This document shows positions 61,795 to 64,000 of a stretch of DNA of 64,000 nucleotides, piece after piece (position 1 is the stretch's first letter; every line of letters begins with the position of its first letter). The stretch spans positions 558,001 to 622,000 of the forward strand of contig NC_022247.1 in NCBI RefSeq assembly GCF_000463015.1. The letters are read 5' to 3'. The DNA is from Variovorax paradoxus B4. GTDB taxonomy: Bacteria > Pseudomonadota > Gammaproteobacteria > Burkholderiales > Burkholderiaceae_C. Under the pieces are notes generated by a model. The model was given only the letters and a program-made list of their open reading frames with translations, made no database searches and had not been told where the DNA came from. The position numbers and the translations under genes are program-made.

Positions 61795-62190
61795 CTAGTG
61801 CAATACCCGTGAAACGGGTGCTCCGCCGATGTCCGCCTCCAGCACGAACATCGGAATCGGCACGTCGAAGCGCTCGCCGTCCTCGGTCACCATGAAGTAG
61901 CTGCCATGCATGGTGCCGCTGGGCGCCTGCAGGCGGCAGCCGCTGGTGTAGCGGAACGATTCGCCGGGCGCCAGCAGTGGCTGCTGGCCGATCACGCCCA
62001 GGCCCCTGACCTCCTGCGCATGGCCCGAGGCGTCGTTGATGAGCCAGTGGCGGGCGATGAGCTGGGCGCTCGTCTCGCCCTCGTTGGTCACGGTGACGGT
62101 ATAGGCAAAGGTGTAGATCTTGTCCTTGGGCGAGGACTGGTCCGCGAGATAGCGCGGCTCGACCTGGACACGGATGGGGCTGTGTGACAT
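61795..62190 (-). CDS. apaG: ApaG protein
   Basis: 131-aa ApaG/F-box-associated fold, associated with Co2+/Mg2+ efflux phenotypes in enterobacteria. The protein has a clear fibronectin-like core: VQVEPRYLADQSSPKDKIYT, FAYTVTVTNEGETSAQLIAR, HWLINDASGHAQEVRGLGVI and FRYTSGCRLQAPSGTMHGSY. ATG 62190 begins MSHSPIRVQV; a longer frame adds only 11 residues. It lies divergent from rpe with a 71-base gap. Length is the usual 125-130 aa. Its 3' flank carries a hairpin (CCCAGT-TC-ACTGGG) at about 61775-61788 that may act as a terminator. Confidence 0.95.
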   Translation of the reverse strand: MSHSPIRVQVEPRYLADQSSPKDKIYTFAYTVTVTNEGETSAQLIARHWLINDASGHAQEVRGLGVIGQQPLLAPGESFRYTSGCRLQAPSGTMHGSYFMVTEDGERFDVPIPMFVLEADIGGAPVSRVLH

Positions 62191-62261
62191 GCGCGCGATG
62201 GTAACTGGAGCCTTCCCTTGCACTGCTTTCCGGGTTTTCCGCCGGCTGCGACAATCGGCGC

Positions 62262-62957
62262 ATGAACACGCCGTTCCGCATCGCCCCCTCCATTCTTTCG
62301 GCCGATTTCGCCCATCTGGGCGACGAGCTGGCCAAGGTCATCGCCGCCGGCGCCGACTGGATCCATTTCGACGTGATGGACAACCATTACGTGCCCAACC
62401 TGACCTTCGGCCCGATGATCTGCAAGGCCCTCAAGCCCTACGCCAGGACGGCCGACGGCGAGCCGGTGCCGATCGACGTGCACCTGATGATCCAGCCGGT
62501 CGACGCGCTGGCCGCGTCTTTCGCGGAAGCGGGCGCCGACTACATCAGCTTCCACCCCGATGCCTCGCCGCACGTGAACCGCAGCATCCAGGCCATCAAG
62601 GGCGCGGGCTGCAAGGCGGGGCTGGTGTTCAATCCGGGGCTGGGCCTGGAAGCGCTCGACTGGGCCATCGACGACATCGACCTGATCCTGATCATGTCCG
62701 TGAACCCCGGCTTCGGCGGGCAGAGCTTCATCGATTCGGCACTGCGCAAGATCGAGCTCGCGCGCAAGCGCATCGAGCAGAGCGGGCGTGACATCCGCCT
62801 GGAAGTGGACGGCGGCATCAAGGCCGACAACATCGCGCGCGTCGCTTCCGCCGGCGCCGACACCTTCGTGGCGGGCAGCGCGATCTTCAACGCCAAGGAC
62901 TACGCGGCGGTGATCTCGTCCATGCGCGAGCAGCTCGCAGGCGTGGGCGGCAAATAA
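62262..62957 (+). CDS. rpe: Ribulose-phosphate 3-epimerase
   Basis: 231-aa TIM-barrel enzyme of the pentose phosphate pathway. [20 protein letters not shown], the [20 protein letters not shown] motif with metal-binding His and Asp, [20 protein letters not shown], and [20 protein letters not shown] are characteristic, with catalytic Asp in [19 protein letters not shown] at 62248-62253 is close to the start, hinting at a very short leader. The phosphoglycolate phosphatase gene that usually follows in Betaproteobacteria is absent; a small convergent gene is there instead. Confidence 0.97.
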   Translation: MNTPFRIAPSILSADFAHLGDELAKVIAAGADWIHFDVMDNHYVPNLTFGPMICKALKPYARTADGEPVPIDVHLMIQPVDALAASFAEAGADYISFHPDASPHVNRSIQAIKGAGCKAGLVFNPGLGLEALDWAIDDIDLILIMSVNPGFGGQSFIDSALRKIELARKRIEQSGRDIRLEVDGGIKADNIARVASAGADTFVAGSAIFNAKDYAAVISSMREQLAGVGGK

Positions 62958-62970
62958 TAGAAATCCCGGG

Positions 62971-63243
62971 TCAGGGCTTGACCTTGTCGTTGTAGACGCG
63001 GTCCGCCACCGGTCCGCGGTCGGTGTCCACGCTGCCGCGCTCGATGTCCTCGTAGCTCTTGCGGCCCACCTCGGACGGCTGTCCGTCCTGCGCTTCCTGG
63101 CTGTCGGAAGACTGGTCGTGCTCGTGCGGCAGGCGCGGCGCCGAATCGCCGCCCTGTTCGATCTTGGTGTTGCCGCCGCCGGCGTCCCGCAGCGGATCGC
63201 TCGGATCGACCGGAGCCTTGGTACGGCGCTTGGTGCTGCTCAT
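62971..63243 (-). CDS. Hypothetical small disordered protein
   Basis: 90-aa hydrophilic protein (MSSTKRRTKAPVDPSDPLRD... ), rich in Asp, Ser, Gln and Arg, with predicted intrinsic disorder and no hydrophobic core or signal peptide. I do not recognise it. The C-terminal part (RKSYEDIERGSVDTDRGPVA) might form a short helix. It is convergent with rpe (13-base gap). No partner is evident. Lower confidence because a small disordered ORF in high-G+C DNA can be spurious, although the codon use here looks coding. Confidence 0.55.
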   Translation of the reverse strand: MSSTKRRTKAPVDPSDPLRDAGGGNTKIEQGGDSAPRLPHEHDQSSDSQEAQDGQPSEVGRKSYEDIERGSVDTDRGPVADRVYNDKVKP

Positions 63244-63422
63244 GGCGCTGTTCCTTCACGGTGTCTTTCTGTGGGGTGAGCCTGCATGGCGCGCCGGCCG
63301 CGGCCGGTAGGACAGGCCCGGCATGCCCTGTAGGCACGGCACGCCGGGCCGCGCTCGATGCGCTGCTATGAAACGAGTAGCGGCTTTGCGTGCAGGGGAA
63401 GGCCTCCGCAATAATCGCCGGG

Positions 63423-64000
63423 ATGTCCTCCGATCCATTTGCCGCCACCGTGACCGACAGCCTGCGCATCCACACCTTCGCCGCGCTGGAGCCCGGCCCG
63501 CGGCTGCTCGTGCTGGGCGGGGTGCATGGCGACGAGACCTGCGGCACCGCGGGCATCGAGCGCGTGCTGGCCGAACTCGATGGCGGCACCTTCCGGCTGC
63601 GGCGCGGGCAGCTCACCCTGGTGCCGGTCGCCAATCCGATGGCGCGGCGGCGCCTGCAGCGCGAGGGCGAGCGCAACCTCAACCGCCTGTTCAGGCCCAG
63701 CGCGGAGCCCGCGGACTACGAAGACCGGGTCACCAACGTGCTGTGCCCGCTGATCGAGCGGCACGACGTGCTGCTCGACCTGCATTCCTTCCAGAGCGAG
63801 GGCGAGGCCTTCGCGATGATCGGCCCGCGGGACAACACCGGTACGCTGGAGCCCTTCGCGCGCGCCAGCGAGGAGGGGCTGCTTGCGCTGCACCTGGGCA
63901 CGCCCATCGTGGTGGAGGGCTGGCTCGACATCTACGCCGCCGGGCTCGCGCAGCGTTCCGCCGGCATCGCGGTCGGCGACGATGCGATCGACTTCGGCCG
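63423..64000 (+). CDS. Succinylglutamate desuccinylase/aspartoacylase family protein, partial (3' end off window)
   Basis: Zinc carboxypeptidase-like hydrolase fragment of 192 codons, running past base 64000. VLGGVHGDETCGTAGIERVL gives the first zinc His and Glu, RNLNRLF the substrate Arg region, and LLDLHSFQSEGEAFAMIG the later His. Typical of AstE/aspartoacylase-type enzymes that release an acyl group from an amino acid or similar amide; the substrate is not known. An A+T-rich patch (CAATAATCG) lies just before the ATG at 63423. Confidence 0.85.
   Translation, partial: MSSDPFAATVTDSLRIHTFAALEPGPRLLVLGGVHGDETCGTAGIERVLAELDGGTFRLRRGQLTLVPVANPMARRRLQREGERNLNRLFRPSAEPADYEDRVTNVLCPLIERHDVLLDLHSFQSEGEAFAMIGPRDNTGTLEPFARASEEGLLALHLGTPIVVEGWLDIYAAGLAQRSAGIAVGDDAIDFG

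Overview
The window is a 64 kb stretch of high-G+C chromosome with dense, short-spaced genes. It looks like a Comamonadaceae betaproteobacterium, most likely Variovorax. The grounds are codon use, Bug-type tripartite tricarboxylate binding protein, CaiB/BaiF CoA-transferase, many LysR/IclR regulators and DHA2 transporters, and the argS/SPOR/dsbA and lptA/lptB/rpoN neighbourhoods. This is inference from gene content; there is no rRNA marker. I see no tRNA, rRNA, CRISPR array, prophage or insertion sequence. Most of the window is ordinary core and metabolic chromosome.

Layout. 1-3.2 kb: Fur-type iron uptake (TonB receptor plus PepSY membrane protein). 3.2-8.4 kb: class II amidotransferase, orphan ABC binding protein, DHA2 exporter, zinc metallopeptidase, cysteine-rich CWC protein. 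8.4-12.9 kb: probable PPi-type phosphofructokinase and a thiolase/enoyl-CoA hydratase/acyl-CoA dehydrogenase operon. 13-14.4 kb: LysR regulator divergent from a DUF2917 gene, with a palindromic operator between them. 14.4-17.7 kb: fasciclin lipoprotein, an unrecognised two-gene cassette behind a structured leader, and an MFS transporter. 17.7-20.7 kb: malate synthase G behind an L-2-haloacid dehalogenase. 20.8-25.7 kb: IclR regulator divergent from an HMG-CoA-lyase / CoA-transferase / Bug / SMP-30 operon, plausibly for uptake and cleavage of 3-hydroxy-3-methylglutarate or a similar acid. 25.8-29.3 kb: LysR, DUF2214 and a membrane-fused spermidine-synthase-like protein. 29.4-38 kb: PsiF protein, then argS, SPOR protein, dsbA, lptA, lptB, rpoN and a phospholipase D lipoprotein. 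38-42.5 kb: LysE exporter, cytochrome b with two YceI proteins, hybrid histidine kinase. 42.5-45.5 kb: THUMP RNA methyltransferase, PIN protein, and a low-G+C island with a Tae4-type T6SS amidase followed by two tandem duplicated small membrane proteins (candidate immunity genes). 45.5-50.2 kb: BUD32-like kinase coupled to an FMN glutamate-synthase-domain protein, a UPF0149/SEC-C protein and a second MFS paralogue. 50.2-56.2 kb: PgpA/CinA/NTF2/GNAT operon, MFS, DUF3053 lipoprotein, thiL, isochorismatase-like hydrolase. 56.2-61.7 kb: GlxA regulator and a translationally coupled operon of a Gcr-family membrane protein, a cation:proton antiporter and a YbdK ligase. 61.7-64 kb: a dispersed palindromic repeat, apaG, rpe, a small disordered protein and a partial aspartoacylase-family enzyme.

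The items most worth following are the Tae4 cassette with duplicated two-helix membrane proteins, the unknown 72-aa/264-aa pair with its hairpin leader, the dispersed palindromic repeat seen twice, and the antiporter operon whose first gene carries a doubtful 'site-specific recombinase' family name.
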